NCBI GenBank assembly: GCA_900073065.1
Contig: FJOG01000034.1
Coordinates: 62,001-126,000, forward strand
Reading direction: 5' to 3'
DNA length: 64,000 nucleotides
From: Phialocephala subalpina
Lineage: Eukaryota; Ascomycota; Leotiomycetes; Helotiales; Mollisiaceae
The translations under genes were made by a program, and so were the position numbers. The notes beneath the pieces are model-generated. The model saw only the letters and a program-made list of their open reading frames with translations, did no database searches and had not been told where the DNA came from. Of this stretch, positions 30,016 through 43,121 are shown piece after piece (positions within the stretch are counted from its first letter, which is position 1; each line of letters opens with the position of its first letter).

Positions 30016-31743
30016 GTGGGACATTTGATGCATCGGAAATACCTCGTTCCTTCCATGGTTGATATGCATGACCGCCGACTTCTTTCCTCTTTAGGATTAT
30101 TCTACGTTCTGTTACGCTTTCTTTTCTCGCCTTCAACCAGATTTGTCCTTCAATCCTTCATCGCCAACCAGGTCTATCGCAATTTTGATCGCGTCCTATT
30201 TGCAGCTATCAAAATCCCTCCTTGGTCGGGTCATTCTTCTCCAACACCATTCGCAATGGCCAGAATTTTCTATATCGACAACTACTGGGTCAGTTTGTGC
30301 GCCTCGATCCTCATCATGATCAACATGTACGCCCACCTGTCCAGGGAGACCACAGAACTTAAACCCTTTGCACTCGGTTTCCACAGATTTATTAGCCTTT
30401 TGGTCAATTTCCATGCTCCTCCGAACAATGTACGACATATTTCGGGTGGTTCACGATCGACCGGACGAATTCATGCGCATTATCCAAACCATCCGCTCAT
30501 CTTTACGCTCTCTCGCTGCGATATGGAATCTGTTTCGCGATCTGGGCGTCAACTTCGTCAACATCAATGAGCCATTCTACCCCGGGACATACGTCATTAG
30601 CGTCATCGCCTACTCGATCTGGATACTGTACATGAATCTGATAGACCTTAATGTCCTTCGTGCCACGGGACATCACCGCACATGGTGTCCGTATTGGGCA
30701 TGGTCCTTCTACGAGGCCATTCTTGTGACTGTCTGGATATTTGGCACTGTTATTGGCGTATCGTCTCTCTACCTGTACTGGTTTGCGTTTCGGATATTCT
30801 TTCCAACGGGAAGGGGCACTTACCACATCCGGACGATATGCGGGCAGATATAAGAGTCTTGCGAAGGTTGAGGCACTTGAGAGTCTGGCGGAAGGATTGA
30901 TCTGGCGCAGAAGGATGTCCCGGAGGATTTGGGAAATTGAACCAGCCATATATGGATAGGTTGGCCCTCCATCTTCCGCACTCGGGCCCACCACTAACTG
31001 ATATACAGACCTCATCACTTCAACCACCCGTGTTTGTCGATGTCCATATCTCTCGCGGTTCTTCCCAATATCCCAAAGCGTTTAGGACATTCCACCTATC
31101 GGCTCATCTCTTCAAAAGAATCTTGAACCCTGTTGTTACTATACTTCGCCATCAGTTCCGGGGTCTCTTCTATTCATTGTTATCACCTCGAGCTACACCC
31201 TCGGGTCCTCAATGTTCGGACCTACATTCAAGATGTGTCCTCCACGACACCACTTACCGACTCCACTGCCATTTTCGGATTTTTCTCAGTTAACTTTCCG
31301 TCCTTATTGTCTGCTATCACTTCGGCACCCTCGAAAGCATATTTGGTGGCTCAATGTTGATCCCGAATGTGACGGACTTTGTATTGTACTGTTTCAGTGG
31401 AGGGCATATATACGTCTAGGAGAAGTCATTCTGGTACTTCTTTACTGGTATGCTCGCAATCCCGGCGGTCATTTAGGTGGCTGCTCTGCTCCGGTTGGTG
31501 TTTGTGATTGCCCGCTTGGCGTCGGGACATCGGATAAGGCTACCGCGCCGCAGCGAGAAATACAATATCGAGAGCAATGAGGTCTCTGAGAAGAGTCAAG
31601 AATTGGTCGAGCAATACACGGAGAAAAGGACTCTGCTGGAGTGCGGGGAGCCTGAGAAGGATTACACGATCTTGGAGAAAGCGTACAGTACCTTGGATAC
31701 CAAAATTAAAACCTTCATTGTACACAGTCCATTGGGACATTGA
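30016..31743 (+). pseudogene. Decayed polytopic membrane protein
   Basis: Hydrophobic coding-like sequence spreads over two frames. 30016-30340 contains LGLFYVLLRFLF and VSLCASILIMINMY. A shifted frame (30389-30853) contains VISVIAYSIWILYMNLIDL and FYEAILVTVWIFGTVIGVSS. A third stretch, 31294-31743, reads LSVLIVCYHFGTLESIFGGS, FWYFFTGMLAIPAVI and VAALLRLVFVIARL, then a charged tail. In that last frame stops occur at about 31291, 31417 and 31474; two are TAG codons in positions where Trp or Gln is plausible, as RIP would produce. It could be a wax-synthase-like or other multi-pass enzyme, but no family motif is clear enough to name. Confidence 0.4.
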
Positions 31744-32433
31744 ACAATTAATGATTCTGTTTTTCGACGTTCGTGACGAGCAAGAAATGCCCCAGGATGT
31801 GTTTGTCGTCAAGTGATTGACTGGCAGTTGCTTAGCGAGCAGGGCCCTGAAGTTTAGTGATCACCACCCCCTGTAAGGCTGACAGCTAACGACTTCGTCT
31901 TTCTTACTCCTGCCTTCTTTCCACCTGCGACGCCTCCTACTTCAGATTTCTAATCTCCATATTCACTCTCCAGGACACACATCGAGACACTCGCATTCGC
32001 AACGAGACATTTTAGGATTCACATCGGTCCTCATCAACCACCGACGACCGATTCCTCGCACCAACCGCACCACTCGCACCAACCGCACCAACTCGGACGA
32101 GTTCGCTCCAAATCATGACAGATCATCCATTCCTTTACAGCCTTGTTCTCAGAACAACCAATCGCAGAACAAGCGTTCCTGCATATGGTGTCATGATTTC
32201 AATTCCTGCTTACTGTCTTTGTATTTGAAATCTTTTGGAATTTTCCGAGTGGATGATAGGGTCGGGAAGCGGTAGGCTATGTCATGCTCCTGCCAAGTAG
32301 TTGAAGAATTTGGATTTTGTCGCCAATTATTTGGATTCTTTGCGACGCGCATGAGGCTGAAGAGGTTGGTAAGAAAGGGAGGAAGAGTCGGAGGACGGGG
32401 TTGTAAGATGCGATGTGGTCTCATGGAAGGGAG
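31744..32433. other. Intergenic region with short tandem repeat
   Basis: No gene. At about 32058-32096 a CGCACCAACCGCACCACT-like unit is repeated twice, upstream of the AhpC/TSA-like gene. Confidence 0.4.
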
Positions 32434-32440
32434 TATATAT
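32434..32440 (+). promoter_or_regulatory. TATA box candidate
   Basis: TATATAT about 160 bp before the ATG at 32596. Confidence 0.35.
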
Positions 32441-32595
32441 CTGGGGCGTCTGCGATGTGGTAGTGATCATCACTTCAACCACTTCGACACATAGAGCTTA
32501 ATTTCAACCCACTACCCCCTATTACCTAGTCTTTCAGCTTTTCATATTCGTACTACGCTTCATCATTTCCCATACCTCGCACTTCTCATCTCAAG

Positions 32596-33375
32596 ATGGA
32601 CACACAATCCCCAGTCGAGAAATACCGCTCCCTCCTCTCATCCCACAAATTCGTCTTCCTCGTTTGTTCGTCTTCCCCTCCTCCCTATCCCCTCTTCCCA
32701 CCGTTTCCCACCATCAAACTAACAACCCCCAAGTCTTTCGCGGCCACTGGTGCCCCTTCTGCATCGCCTACCTCACAACCCTCACCTCCCTAGCCCCCTC
32801 CATCGAAGCCTCAGGCGGGAAAGTCGTCATCGCCACGTCCGAACCTCTCAATTTCCTCTCCGACACTCGCAAAGCTACAGGCTACCAAGGAGAAGCGATC
32901 GTTGATCCCGAGAACGAGTTAGCGAAGCATTTGAAGCAGAAGGGATTTCTCGACGTCGCGATTTCGGAAAAGAAGGGCTACACACACGTAAGTCCTCACA
33001 CCTGTTTTCCCTTCCTCGGATCATCAACATGAATAAAGTACCATTCGTCCTGGGACATACAGCTGACCAAAACTCACGTCTAGGGAATGGCACAACCTGC
33101 TATCTTGGTGATGAATAAGGAGGGTGAGGTGTTTGAGCGGTGGGCTATTGTCCCTAGTATGGTAAGCTCAGCCCCGTTTTTCGAATGTCCCTTCCCTTGC
33201 TGTTGATTGAAGCTGACACAAGTTGAAGATGAATCTCGGCGGCGCAAAAGATCGACCAGAACTAGAGCAAGTATGGGAGAATGTCCAGGCCAAGTTGGAG
33301 GGGAAGAAGATGGTTCATTCCGCTTACAAGAAGATTGGGGCAGTGGGACTGCTTTGGGGAAAGGTTTTTGGTTGA
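32596..33375 (+). CDS. AhpC/TSA-like thioredoxin-fold protein (peroxiredoxin-like)
   Basis: Four exons: 32596-32665, 32734-32987, 33084-33161 and 33229-33375; phase is kept throughout. The product is 182 aa. After a short helix (VEKYRSLLSSHK) comes the beta strand and active-site-like block FVFLVFFRGHWCPFCIAYL, with a CxxC pair in the thioredoxin position. GGKVVIATSEP and the GMAQPAILVMNKEGEVFERW beta-hairpin (cis-Pro in the AQPA segment) support a thioredoxin fold of the AhpC/TSA or peroxiredoxin-like-2 type. It probably reduces peroxides or disulfides in the cytosol; substrate unknown. It converges with the histidine kinase gene, 378 bp apart. Confidence 0.75.
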
Positions 33376-33753
33376 GCTGGCTAGGAATAAGGTAGATAGG
33401 GGTGGATCAGAGTCTGGAATATTGGGATGTTCCTGTAATTTTGGGATATTGTAATGGGAATAGATGTGGAGAAGGATGCATTTGATAATGGAAGGCAGCG
33501 ATGATACCACATGATGGAGTTGTGATAAATCATTCACCTTCCTCGGAATATTCAGGAACTGTCTTTGGTATCATTTATATTTCATCTCTAAACATATATT
33601 TTTATATCTCTTCCCACCCCTCTTGTAAACATGGTATCATCCCCGCCGAACGCCAGCAAATGCCAAAATCTAATACTCCCACAATGCCAACCAGAGTGTC
33701 CCAGGATATACAGGACAATGACCAAATACCAAATGCGCCCCTCTTCGCCCCGC
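33376..33753. other. Convergent intergenic region
   Basis: Shared 3' region between the AhpC/TSA-like gene and the histidine kinase gene. No further gene. Confidence 0.4.
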
Positions 33754-36700
33754 TCAATTCCTCTCCTCCCCCCTCTCCCGATTCGCCATCCAATTGTCTA
33801 TAATCTTCCCCACTTCTTTAAACGCCACCGGCTTCGTCATGAAGAGATCGATTCCGACACGCACAGCTTCCGCCTGGTCCTCCATGCTACTCCGTCCCGT
33901 GAAAGCTATTATAAGCGCCGCTTTTCCGCCCACCTCCACCCCCTTGCCCTCTTTCCCATTCGGCAACAGCCCTGCCGCCTCGAGGTTTAGCGGAGCGGGA
34001 CCTTCTTGCAACAAAGCCTCATTGTACCTCTTTCTCCTAGACTCCTCGATGGAGCGGATTTGATTGGTGGCACCGAAGCCGTCTAGGATAGGCATGGTGA
34101 TATCCATGAATATGATATCGTAACCTTCCCTTCTTCCATCGAACATTTTCACTGCCTCGAGTCCGTTTTGAGCTTGGTGGACTATTGCGAAGTTGCGGCG
34201 GTTGAGGTAGGTGGAGAGGAGTTTTAGGTTGATGTGATTATCATCCACGAGTAACAATGTCGGGGATTCGATCTTGGTTGGTGGATGGGCATTATGATTT
34301 TGTGTAGCCTTCTCCATTTTCGTTAGAGTCTTTGATGCGGTGGGATTGTTGGTTCCAGAGAAGGGTTTTAGAGAGTCCTTGGTAGAGGGCATACTTTTCC
34401 CATGCGGAAGTTCTGGGACATCGTTCACAGGAGGGAAGGGGGATGGGAACGGGAATTCTTGGGTCTTCTCGACAAGCGTATTCGGAGTTGGGCTCTCGAG
34501 CGCCTTTCGGGCATTGAGGGAATCGGATGCCATACGGGTATTGTCGAGAAACTCTCCGCCCCGAGGAGTCATTGACAGAGAGTCGAAAGTGGCACTTAGG
34601 TCGCTGCTCTTGGGAGAATGCCCGTGGGAGTGTGATAATACTGAGTCGATGCCTGGAGTTGTGCTTGGTGGAACGCCGTCGAGGCAGGAGGTGATGGCTT
34701 TGGCGAGTTTGAGGGGACCGACAGGTTTGGCGACGTAGCTTATGTTGCACCAAGCGTCTTCTAGATGCGGCGTGTGGTTGAATCTGGTGTCGTGGGCGCA
34801 AAGGACGACGATGGAGGGATTACCTTTTCGCCTGGGAATTTGCAAGACGATTGACTGAAGGTCTGCAGGGCTTGCCTCATTACAGATAATGATATTGGAT
34901 CTCTCTCCAAGAGGCACTACTGTCATCCCGTACCATTTCCTGAGGAAAGTCGCGACAGATGCTTTGAGAAGTCGAGCCATGTCCCTGTGGACGGGATCGG
35001 GTGTGTCGAGGTCGAATCCATGGAGGGAGACGTTCTGACCTATAATTCTGGTGCGAAGTTCGGTGATTGATTGATCCGTATCGCGGGTATGTGCGATGAG
35101 AGATCTGTTGGTGCTCACAGAGCCTGCGGATCCTGCAGTTCCTGGCATGTCACGAAGGAGGGGTAGTGTAACGCGGACCACTAAGTTGGTCAGCATATAC
35201 GTTCAAAATATCAAGGAAACATACGTGTGCCACGCCCGACCTCACTATCGATTGTGATATCGCCTTCCAACAGAGAGACGATCTTGCGGACGATGGACAA
35301 TCCCAGACCAGTTCCACTGGACAATGAGTTCTCTTGAGCAAATGGGGTGAAGAGTTTGGAACGAAGGAACTCGGCTGAGATGCCCTTGCCTGTATCCGTC
35401 ACCGTCAGAGTCACCAGAGACCTGGATACATTCTCACTGGCTGTAGAGCCCATTGGTGAGTTGTGGTAATCTTCCATCTCAGAGGCTTCGAGCTTGATGC
35501 AAACATAGCCATGCGACGTGTACTTCAATGCATTGCCAAGAAGGTTCATAACCAGGCGTCGAAGCGCTCCAGGTTGTGTATTGAAATGGTAGCTTTGAGC
35601 ATCGATGTCGAGGATGACGGCCACGCCTGAGTGATGAACTTGTCGAGTATTAAGCATGTCATCGGAGGATGATCTTGAAGCATCCGACATCTTGCCTCGA
35701 GTACCAGGTACCATGTCAAAGCTCTGAGCTGTGACGTTCTGGAATACATGGCCAGCAAAGACACTCTCGACAACCTCCTCGCATAGCACTGAAATGTCGA
35801 TATTTTGGTATAGACTGAGCATTGGGAGGTCAGATTGTCGAAGAGCGAGACCACCAACACTGGCAGCTGATCCATGTCTTGGTCGTCGTTCAGACCGTTT
35901 GCTTCTACGCCAGTTCTTTTCAAAGTGGTTGATCTTGGAGTAATCGAGGATGTGATTCTAAGAATGATTAGTCTAAGCTGAGGGCATATCCTTGCTGGGT
36001 AACGGGTAAAAAAGATAGTCCTTACGATAGTATCAAGAAGCGTTCTACCACAGCTATCAATCGTCTCGACCAATCCCTTTGACCAACCCGAGGATGTCTC
36101 GGCCAAGAATTCTGCACTCGCGAGAATGCCATGAAGCGGTGACCGTAGCTCGTGAGATATGCTTCCAATGAAATCACTCTTCTTCTGATCCGCGATCTCC
36201 GTGTCAATCCTCGCCCACTCGGCCATGACCGAGTTCCCAAATGCAGTCAAGAACGCAAGCTCATTCTGCCTAGAAAGAATTCTAGTGGGCTCAGTCGACC
36301 AGGCGAAGCAGCCACTCAGCCATCGGGCTCGTGAAGCATCCCATAAAGGAACGAAGAGAATTTGTCGCGCGCCAGGGAATTGCTTCGACAAGAATAGGGC
36401 ATCTGTTTTTGCCTTCTTGCTCCGGGCTCTGCGTTTGTGAATGTCTTTGCTTCTCTTTTCCGGATCATGGGAGAGGGGTTTCAGTCCCTCCTCTTCAGAC
36501 GAGGACGAGATAGTTCCATCTGAGTCGAATGTCCATAGCTTCCCTCTTGGATATCGGCGTAGAAGGATGTGTAGTGCCTTTTCTGAAAAGGGGCTGAATG
36601 ATTGAGGACCAGGTAGTGACTCGCCATGAATGGATGCTGCCTCTGGCGTCGAGAAGCCGAGAATTTCCACCAACTTGTGACCGTCTCCTGTAGTCCTTGA

Positions 36701-38344
36701 GAAAGTCCCATCTGTCAAAGTTGGTGAACTGCTTCGACGATTTTGCGATGCATGTGGCCTCGGTTCCCCGTCTGAATTGGGTTCCATGGGGGAATATATT
36801 TCGTCACCGCTAGTGTGACTGTCGGCTGCACTTTCGGTCAAGCTGTCTTCTGGGAGCGTCGGGTCTCCTGGCCTGGGATGGTTAATGTTGCTACTGAAGC
36901 CGGTTTGTGCATCGTAGAACACAGCTCCACCATCTACTTCGAAAGCTTCTCGTATTAAGTTGGCAGACCTGGAAAATAGTAATTTCATCGATGATGCTTC
37001 CGAGAGCTCGTCGGCGCCAGGAGTCAAGCCTTGGTCATAAGTGCCGTGAGGGGATGATACGCTGATACTTGTTCCTCCGAATGAAGCAGGTTGAGAGGTT
37101 GCCTCGAGGTCGGGGCGTGCAACTGGGGATTCAGTGAGGTCGTGGGCGTGAGCTGTCATGATTGCTTGCTCCGTCTTGGACAATGCAGCAGAGTACTCCT
37201 TCTCCTTTCGATCACTGCTAGGCATAGGGCCAATAGCGGACGTGTAGGAGCCTCTCGTAGAGCCTTTCACAGATCCTCTCGTCGACCCTCTTGACTTGGT
37301 CCGAATTATGCCGGACTCTGGCTCGAATTGTCCAGCGACTTTAGTGCCTTCGGTGTCCTCTGCATTTGCTTCTGCCTCTGCGAGCTCTGAACGTCCTTCT
37401 ACGAACGAAGCTAGAGCGCGAGACATCTTCATGCCGCGACGATGCTCTTCTACCTCTCGAACCATTTCCATGTGTCGCATGATCGTGGTAGCCATCGTTC
37501 CCATGAAATGGATCTTCTCGTCTGATATTCCATGACCAATTCTGTCGTCAACCACAAACAAACTCCCAATTGGTATACCGCGCTTAGTGATCAGTGGTAC
37601 CCCGGCATAGAACTTCAGGTATGGTGGTCCTGTCACAAAGGGAAGAGTGTTGAATCGTTCGTCTTGACTCAAGTCATTGACAACGAAGCATGGGTAGCTC
37701 CCGGCCTTTTGAGGCGCGACGGCAATGGTCCTGAGTCTGCATTAGAATGTGGAAGGAGTGACGGTATGCAGTACATACCTCTCGCATAGGCGTCCAGCCT
37801 TGGTAACACTTCCGCATCCCATCCATATATCGTCTCCTGGGGCATGTTTGGTGTTGTCAACTAGGTCGACGGTCCTTGTGCTTTCTGCAATGAAGTATTG
37901 TGTCTCTGCATCTATCACACTTATAACAATCAGCCTCCCATATTTCTTTCATGCAGAACAGGACCATACCTGATCATGGCTCGTTGTGCACCAGTCCTCC
38001 ATGTTGTCAATTGGCAGAACGCTGTCAAGGCCGTGTCTGGTGAGGATATCTTGGAGGAAGTGACGCTTGATCTGATGTTGACATCTGATGGTTGTTCTAT
38101 TTCATCCGAAGGAGATGTCGACTGTGGTGGGGCAGGAAAGCAGGTGTCTTGGTTGATGGGAGCATTTGGCTGGTAGTACCTGCAAGGAGATTTGTCAGTC
38201 CCTATGCATAGATGTGCGCGTGTTTTTCAAGACATCTTGAACCTGCAGATGGGTATCTACATACTTGTAAAGCTCTCTTGCACGAGCACTATCTGATACC
38301 CCCTCCACATGGGACAATGCCATTGTGGATGCAACGGGTGCCAT
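33754..38344 (-). CDS. GAF-type hybrid sensor histidine kinase
   Basis: Six exons on the minus strand: 38265-38344, 37970-38179, 37779-37919, 36026-37736, 35225-35957 and 33754-35180; introns of 42-85 bp all keep phase. The product is 1433 aa. Order: short N-terminus ending in ARELYKYYQPN; GAF domain (about 75-250; AFCQLTTWRTGAQRAMIS, YFIAESTRTVDL, FVVNDLSQDERF, FYAGVPL); long low-complexity region; HisKA with H-box FIGSISHELRSPLHG (His near 668); HATPase with LVMNLLGNALKYTSHG, TDTGKGIS and GTGLGLSI; linker; receiver domain with LLLVDDNHINLK (near 1272), phospho-Asp in FMDITMP (near 1318) and Lys in MTKPV (near 1405). All catalytic residues are present, so autokinase and phosphorelay function are expected, feeding a YPD1-type phosphotransfer protein. 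The signal sensed by the GAF domain is unknown. Confidence 0.9.
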
Positions 38345-39739
38345 GGCCCCTGATGTCTATCTTTCTTTGCGCCAGGACTAGGATTGTCAAGGCTGTGTAA
38401 TTGGGAGGAAACTAGAGCTGGTAGTCGGCGATAGAACCTAAATCAGACATCATATATTAGTGTCAAAACAAGAACAAGAACAAGGAGTAAGCAGATCAGA
38501 TATGGGAAGACCTAAAATCAGATCTATCAAGTTCCTCAACCCGTATCTGCAGCATGGAGAACTCACTAAATGCGCCCGCATCACACAAAACCGCAAAGTT
38601 CTCCTGCGGCTGATGGGAGATCTCCTATTGGGAATGGCGTAAGACAATGTTCACACTGTGGCTGTTGGCTTGGGGTGTTGGTTGTGCACGTCTGCTGTTG
38701 TTTGGTATCGACAAGAAAAGAACGCCATCTACGTCACAGGGAAGAAGCGAAGACCCTGACCCGCGCTAAAATGGGTGGAAGTGAAAAAGCAAGTTTGATA
38801 CATCTGACTTGAAGTTTCTTCAACAATCAAACTCTATTCAATTCTTCTTAGAGATAATATAAGAGGAACCCAAAGAGAGAAGAGAGCGGCCAAAAAGGGG
38901 GCCATTTTGCAGATGAGGTAGTACATTTATATTCCAAGTTATCTCCCCCTGCTGGCTGCTGCAGAACCATGTGGCGGCCTATGGAGGAGAAGAAGGGACG
39001 GCTAGTCACAGAAGAAACTGCACGATCTTGTCCAGGTCCAGGCCCTGACCCATCACCCCACTTGATGGGGAAGAATTCTCGATGATCTTGATCTTCGGGT
39101 ATTCCCTCCTTTTGCCAGCCACCGACTCCGACCCCCCATTGTGGTGCGACATATGTATTGTTCCTGAACATCGTGATCTTTATACAGATTCTCAACTTGT
39201 TTCCTCTGTTCTGTACCGTTGAGTGACAGCTTCGGTCCTCTCGTGGCTCAGGAACCAGACGGCGACTATTTTTGATGCAGGGCCGGGAGCAGCGGGCTGG
39301 ACCTGACTCGAACTCAAACCAAGCGGCGTGAATACTAAACATCTTTCGGAATCGAGACCTTCCAGAAGTGTTCCATACGAGAGGGAAACCTTACAAGACA
39401 TTCTGATGTTGGATACCTCGTGTGAAAGGCAGAAATGAGACTGTTGTGAGGCATCCGTACATAAAAATGTGGCGAAATCGTGGAGATACTACTTCGGGCC
39501 TAGCATCTTATCTCCGCAGTCAGCAAAGCCCATGTTGATTTCCTCAGCTCGACGACATCAATTGTTCTATTGAATACTCAACAACCACGGCGCATCAGTT
39601 GTACGCGACTGATCTTGAGGAGGCAAACATTCGCCATCGATTATCTGGTGTACCGGCGCATGTTGCTGACCAACACCAATCTCCGCTGCGAAGTCGTTGA
39701 CGAACATCATCGAGTACATGCGACGACACCACCAACATC
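38345..39739. other. Intergenic region between divergent genes
   Basis: About 1.4 kb separating the divergently transcribed histidine kinase (minus) and Zn2Cys6 regulator (plus). No coding signal rises above chance. Both promoters must lie here. Confidence 0.4.
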
Positions 39740-42147
39740 ATGGAGACCGTCGCAGAAGCCAAGTCTCGCCCGAGACCTACCAGCCCAGTTAAACCCCCTC
39801 GGAAGAGAAAGAGGATAGTGATATCATGTACGGAATGCCACCGGCGGAAGCAGAAGGTACAAACACAGGCCTGCTGCTGAATTCCTGCTGACATCCACAG
39901 TGCGATCGAGCGTCTCCCTGCTCCAACTGCGTTGCTAGGAACAAGCAATCTCTCTGCCAATACGAGAACGAATCTGCCAGAAAGGCACAACTTGCGGAAG
40001 AGGGAGCCGCAGCATCCTCGGACGATGGTGGGCCATTTGGTGTCATCAAGCCAGCAGAATCGGACGAAGCTGCGCAAGTCACTGCATTTGGGTATGCGAA
40101 GTCCAATGGCAATAACAATACTACACTCGGCATTTTTAAGAAACTCGAAACCCACGATGCACAATCCCCCTCCTTGACGGCACCATTCATGTCGGCTATG
40201 CCAGACCAGAGTGGATTGAAGGAGAAGTACAAGAGTTATATTCGGCAACTACCTTCCAAGCCGTATATCGAGAAGTTGGTGGCGACTTTCTTCAGAGAAG
40301 TCAATTGGCAATATTACCCACTGGATGAGGGGACATTTCGGGAGCTGCTGAAGAATTGGCATAATCTTTCCTTCCAGACTCTAAATAAAGGGCCTCTGGA
40401 GCTGCCTCCGGACCTGCAGTTCTTCCCGGCTTTGCTCTTCCAGATCCTTGCCCTAGCTCTCCAGTATCAACCTCCCGACTATGACCCGAGCCTCGATTCC
40501 TTGAAGTATGCAGCAGCTATGTCGTTTGACGACCTGGCGAGTGACTACAGCGAGTCTGGCTGTCAAATTCTCTGTTTGCTTGGAAAGCGGAACACGACAT
40601 TGGTCACAGTACAAGCTGGATTCCTTCGCACGGCATACTTGAAGAATGGCGGAATGATCACCGAGAGTTGGCATTACCTTTCCCAAACTATCCGGGATGG
40701 CCAAGAGATTGGATTACACAAGACGAATAGCGGTCCACGACGCAAGCCAGATGAGAAGCCCGAGGATGTACTAGAGAACTTGTGGAATGAGCAACTTCGA
40801 CGACGATTGTGGCTGGTCCTCTCGTTGTGGGATATCCACATGGCAATCGTTCTCGGAAGACCGACCACTGTCGACTGCAGAGATGGCAAGCCTGCTTTCC
40901 CTATTGATGCCCCTATCCCCAAGAACCGGAGAGAAGTAGCGCCGGCTCCCAGATCAGAGTCAGACCCTCCGACATCACTCACTATGTTGCTTTGGTCGGC
41001 AGAACTCTCAGCTCCCTTGTGGGATATCTTCAACCTAGAGAAAGAGGATCCGAACCAGAACAATTTCTCCAAAGTGGAAATGATGCACAAGTTGATCAAG
41101 CAGATCTCTCTCCACTGCCCTCCCTCTTTCCGCGCTACCAACCCAGACACTACCTGGGATTCTCACCCAGACTGCTACTGGCTTCCTCGTTGCAGACCAC
41201 TATTCCAGAACTCCGCTGCCTTCACAATCATGGCACTGCATCGTCCCTATATCTTCACCAACGCATCCAGTCGCACAGCTGCTCTCCGAGCCGGCCTCGA
41301 CATCTTGCGAGCACAGCGAACATTCTTCAACCTCCTCAATGTAGCGCAGTACAAGATGCACTCCCTCGTCCTGAACACCTTCGACGCTATCGTCTTAGTC
41401 GCGGCAATCTATATCTTGCACCCGTCTGAAAACCGCGAAGATTTGGATGATACGCTTCAACACTTCGACTGGGCGATGGAACGATTCCAAGTCATCAGCG
41501 CGCGAAACCCGTTGGCTGGTGGAGCACTGAACGTCCTACGAGCCATTTATGTCCGGTTGAAGAAAGCTCTCGCGAAGCCGCTTCCTCAATACCCCTCTTC
41601 ATCCGCCAACTCAGTTGCGTCCTCGAACCAATCGCCCGCTATTCCTACTCCAGAATCGATATCTTCGAATGGCATGAGCAATATCAAACCCGAATACCCC
41701 TCGATGCATCAAAACTCGATCTCAAGCGTCAGCACATCAAGCTCAACAAACCAGTCCAACGGCTCAGCGAGCTCAGCAAATACCCATTACACCCTCCCCA
41801 CAATCTCGAACCTCACCTCACCCTCCTTAGATCCCATCCCGCCAACATCGGCCGCCACCCCTGCAGCCTGGGAAGCATTCTCCGGTGTTCCTATAGGAGG
41901 AGCTTTCGACTTCAGCGGAATGGCTCCACTTCAACCGATGCACGATTTATTGTATAATGATCTGGGGACGGGAGGTGGTGGTGCTAATGGTGCGTTGGAT
42001 CCTAATCTTGTTGGGGCCGGGTTAGATGGTGTTGGAGGATGGGGAGAGGGAGGGGTTGGGGGGAGTGGGGTGGGAGGAGGGTATCAGTTTGAGGGCGATT
42101 TTGGGAATGATAGTTTTTGGGGGTTTATGAATAATTATGTGCCTTAA
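39740..42147 (+). CDS. Zn2Cys6 transcription factor with fungal_trans domain
   Basis: Exons 39740-39856 and 39901-42147 (44-bp intron placed right before a zinc-ligand Cys), 787 aa. A basic N-terminus (PRKRKRIV) leads into the Zn2Cys6 cluster CTECHRRKQKCD, then CSNC and LCQY (about 29-57). The fungal-specific regulatory middle domain spans about 170-600 (YLSQTIRDGQEIGLHKT, LRRRLWLVLSLWDIHMAI, LGRPTTVDC). The C-terminus is Ser/Asn/Pro-rich (about 600-690), then Gly-rich (GGWGEGGVGGSGVGGG) and ends FWGFMNNYVP, an acidic/aromatic end often found in activation regions. It binds DNA as a nuclear regulator; targets unknown. The P450 at 44 kb is a possible but unproven neighbour target. Confidence 0.85.
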
Positions 42148-42709
42148 TGATGGCGTGGGACAGTGTAGATCGGGATGTGAATATGGAGTTGGAGGTACGG
42201 GATATTTGTTGGAGGTGTATACTGTTAAGCTAGCACATCTGCTGCTTGCGTATGGAGGGAAGGAAAATTTCAAATGAGTAATGATAGAATATCAAGAGCA
42301 ATAGCACAAAATGGCATTGCCGTATGGCTACAGTAATCCCGTTTCGTTTTTCTTCCTCGTTTGTGCTTCTTTTTGCTTTGTTTACCGTCGTTATTGCTTC
42401 TTCACTTCTCCACTACGTTGTGTGATTATAAGCAGCCACGCGATCCATGGAAATACCACCTGCGTGTGCTCATCGAGGTGGTACTGTATGACCTATGGGC
42501 ATCTGCTGTGCTACACGCCCGCAAGGTTAGGCTTGCTGGCGTTACAATTCGTTAGCTGAGATTGAGAGTTTGAAGATCGAGGATCGCGCGTGAATGCTAT
42601 CCTTTCAAGCGCTTGCTTCTGAGCTTGGAACCGAGTGTACTGTTCGAGTGTCCAGTAACATATTTGTCAGGTCGTACTCCGTAGTTGTCGGATATGCACG
42701 ACATCTGGT
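42148..42709. other. Intergenic region
   Basis: No gene supported between the regulator and the MITE. Confidence 0.35.
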
Positions 42710-42717
42710 CTTGGCTA

Positions 42718-43113
42718 CAGGGTTCCCAATCCCAACTCAAGCTCGATCCAGACTCGAGTCTTGAATTGCCAATTCCAATTCCAATTCCCAATATTCTTCT
42801 TAGACCTGGCAATTTCAATTCAAACTCGCGAGTTTAAGGACGGGTATTTGGCCTGATTTTAAGTTTAAATTCGAGGTCTAAGATTTTCTAAGTTTTTTTT
42901 TTTTTTTTTTTTTCATAAAGATATATTATTTTTATTACTTCGAGTTTTCAGAGGTTGTTTTCTTGATTTACTTTAAAACCGCATATTAAGAAGAAGTTAT
43001 CTTATACTTGAGTCTGAATTGAGTATCAATATCTAATTCCAATACTAATTCTAATTCTGGTGAAAAATGGTTTAAAATTAAGTTGGAATGAGAATTGGAA
43101 TTGGGGAGCCCTG
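42718..43113. mobile_element. hAT-type MITE, 396 bp, 8-bp target duplication
   Basis: The element begins CAGGGTTCCCAATCCC and ends with the inverted form (read inward: CAGGGCTCCCCAATTCC). It is flanked on both sides by the same 8 bp, CTTGGCTA (42710-42717 and 43114-43121). CAGGG ends and an 8-bp duplication are the marks of hAT-superfamily elements. It has no coding capacity; it contains AATTCC repeats near both ends and a long T run (about 42893-42913). Confidence 0.75.
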
Positions 43114-43121
43114 CTTGGCTA

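Noticed and set aside
33262..33990. Several ORFs at the convergent ends of the AhpC/TSA-like and kinase genes
   Set aside because: They are other-frame shadows of real exons or lie in 3' flanks.
42311..42559. 82-aa Phe/Tyr/Cys-rich ORF
   Set aside because: Skewed pyrimidine-rich sequence; no domain and no conserved start context.
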